This document shows positions 6,492 through 6,794 of a DNA stretch of 6,794 nt, one piece after another. Source of the DNA: an uncultured Anaerococcus sp. (GTDB taxonomy: Bacteria; Bacillota; Clostridia; Tissierellales; Peptoniphilaceae). The number at the start of each line of letters is the position of its first letter. The stretch's first letter is position 1. Location: positions 1 through 6,794 of the forward strand of contig CABQOK010000079.1 of NCBI GenBank assembly GCA_902465755.1. The letters are read 5' to 3'. The notes under the pieces were generated by a model. That model worked only from the letters and a program-made list of their open reading frames with translations, searched no databases and was not told the DNA's origin. The translations under genes and the position numbers were made by a program.

Positions 6492-6794
6492 TTATTTTGT
6501 TCCGAATAACCTGTCTCCAGCATCTCCCAAACCTGGAACAATATAACCATTTTCGTTGAGATTCTCATCCATTTGGGCTACGAAAATATCTACATCCTCA
6601 TGTTTTTCTTGGATAGCTTTTATTCCTTCTGGTGCTGCTATTATACAAAGGAGTTTGATTGACTTACATCCTCTTTCCTTAAGTCTTTCCACAGCGTCAT
6701 TTACTGATCCACCTGTAGCAACCATTGGATCTACTACCAAAATATCTCTGTTACCAATATCATTTGGAAGTTTACAATAATATTCAACAGGCTC
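6492..6794 (-). CDS. upp: Uracil phosphoribosyltransferase, C-terminal half; N-terminus lies beyond the right edge
   Basis: Upp salvages uracil with PRPP to make UMP in the cytoplasm. The last 100 residues are present. They open with [18 protein letters not shown], the conserved central block of bacterial UPRTases, and run through the PRPP-binding loop [18 protein letters not shown], the segment [12 protein letters not shown], and the C-terminal uracil-binding signature [18 protein letters not shown]. The usual protein is about 209 aa, so slightly over half is missing to the right. The TTG at 6738-6740 is internal and not the start, since homology and an open frame continue to 6794. The stop lies 9 bp before murA and its TAA abuts the murA ribosome site (ATAAGGA), so the two are read as one operon. 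UMP made here can feed UTP and then UDP-GlcNAc, the MurA substrate; this metabolic link is an inference from gene order. Confidence 0.96.
   Translation of the reverse strand, partial: EPVEYYCKLPNDIGNRDILVVDPMVATGGSVNDAVERLKERGCKSIKLLCIIAAPEGIKAIQEKHEDVDIFVAQMDENLNENGYIVPGLGDAGDRLFGTK

Noticed and set aside
6238..6546. 102-codon plus-strand frame across the upp/murA junction
   Set aside because: It is the complement of the conserved MurA N-terminus and the Upp C-terminus, and shows no independent signal.
6492..6740. A short 82-residue protein starting at the TTG at 6738-6740
   Set aside because: Upp homology continues upstream without a stop to the window edge, so this TTG is an internal Leu codon.
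1..6794. Mobile element, CRISPR array, defence or other novel system
   Set aside because: No inverted or direct repeats beyond the terminator, no transposase, integrase or array, and all coding space is accounted for by intact housekeeping genes.

Overview
The window is AT-rich DNA from a low-GC Gram-positive (Bacillota-type) bacterium. The evidence is base composition, strong AGGA/GGAGG-type ribosome binding sites, tightly packed genes, a RecD2-type helicase of the kind found without RecBC partners, and a ComF homologue. The protein character would fit an anaerobic clostridial or Tissierellia-like (Anaerococcus/Peptoniphilus-type) organism. That placement is an impression from the sequences and not a database result.

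Layout. Three transcription units are visible. (1) Positions 1-1093, minus strand: nth (endonuclease III) followed by a Cof-type HAD phosphatase that runs off the left edge; the two overlap by 8 bp. (2) Positions 1195-2361, plus strand: a SEDS-family peptidoglycan polymerase, most like RodA, with a near-consensus vegetative promoter in the 101-bp divergent gap shared with nth. (3) Positions 2418-6794, minus strand: upp (entering from the right edge), murA, recD2 and comF. They are read as one operon with junctions of +9 bp, +11 bp and an 8-bp overlap. The rodA and comF units converge on one long bidirectional terminator hairpin (2364-2419). No gene-free stretch reaches 300 bases: the longest gaps are the 101-bp divergent region and the 56-bp convergent terminator region.

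Function. The genes are housekeeping: envelope synthesis (MurA makes the first committed UDP-MurNAc precursor; RodA polymerises lipid II), uracil salvage (Upp, feeding the UMP/UTP pool behind UDP-GlcNAc), and DNA repair or uptake (Nth, RecD2, ComF). I see no mobile element, CRISPR array, tRNA, rRNA, riboswitch or defence system, and no frameshift or broken gene.

The most noteworthy observation is that nth has no ATG, GTG or TTG codon at the position its Shine-Dalgarno sequence and N-terminal homology demand. The best-supported start is an AUU codon at 1091-1093. Secondary points are the RecD2-ComF pairing without ComFA, two 8-bp ATGATT-type overlaps with identical geometry, and a possible minimal leader on nth.
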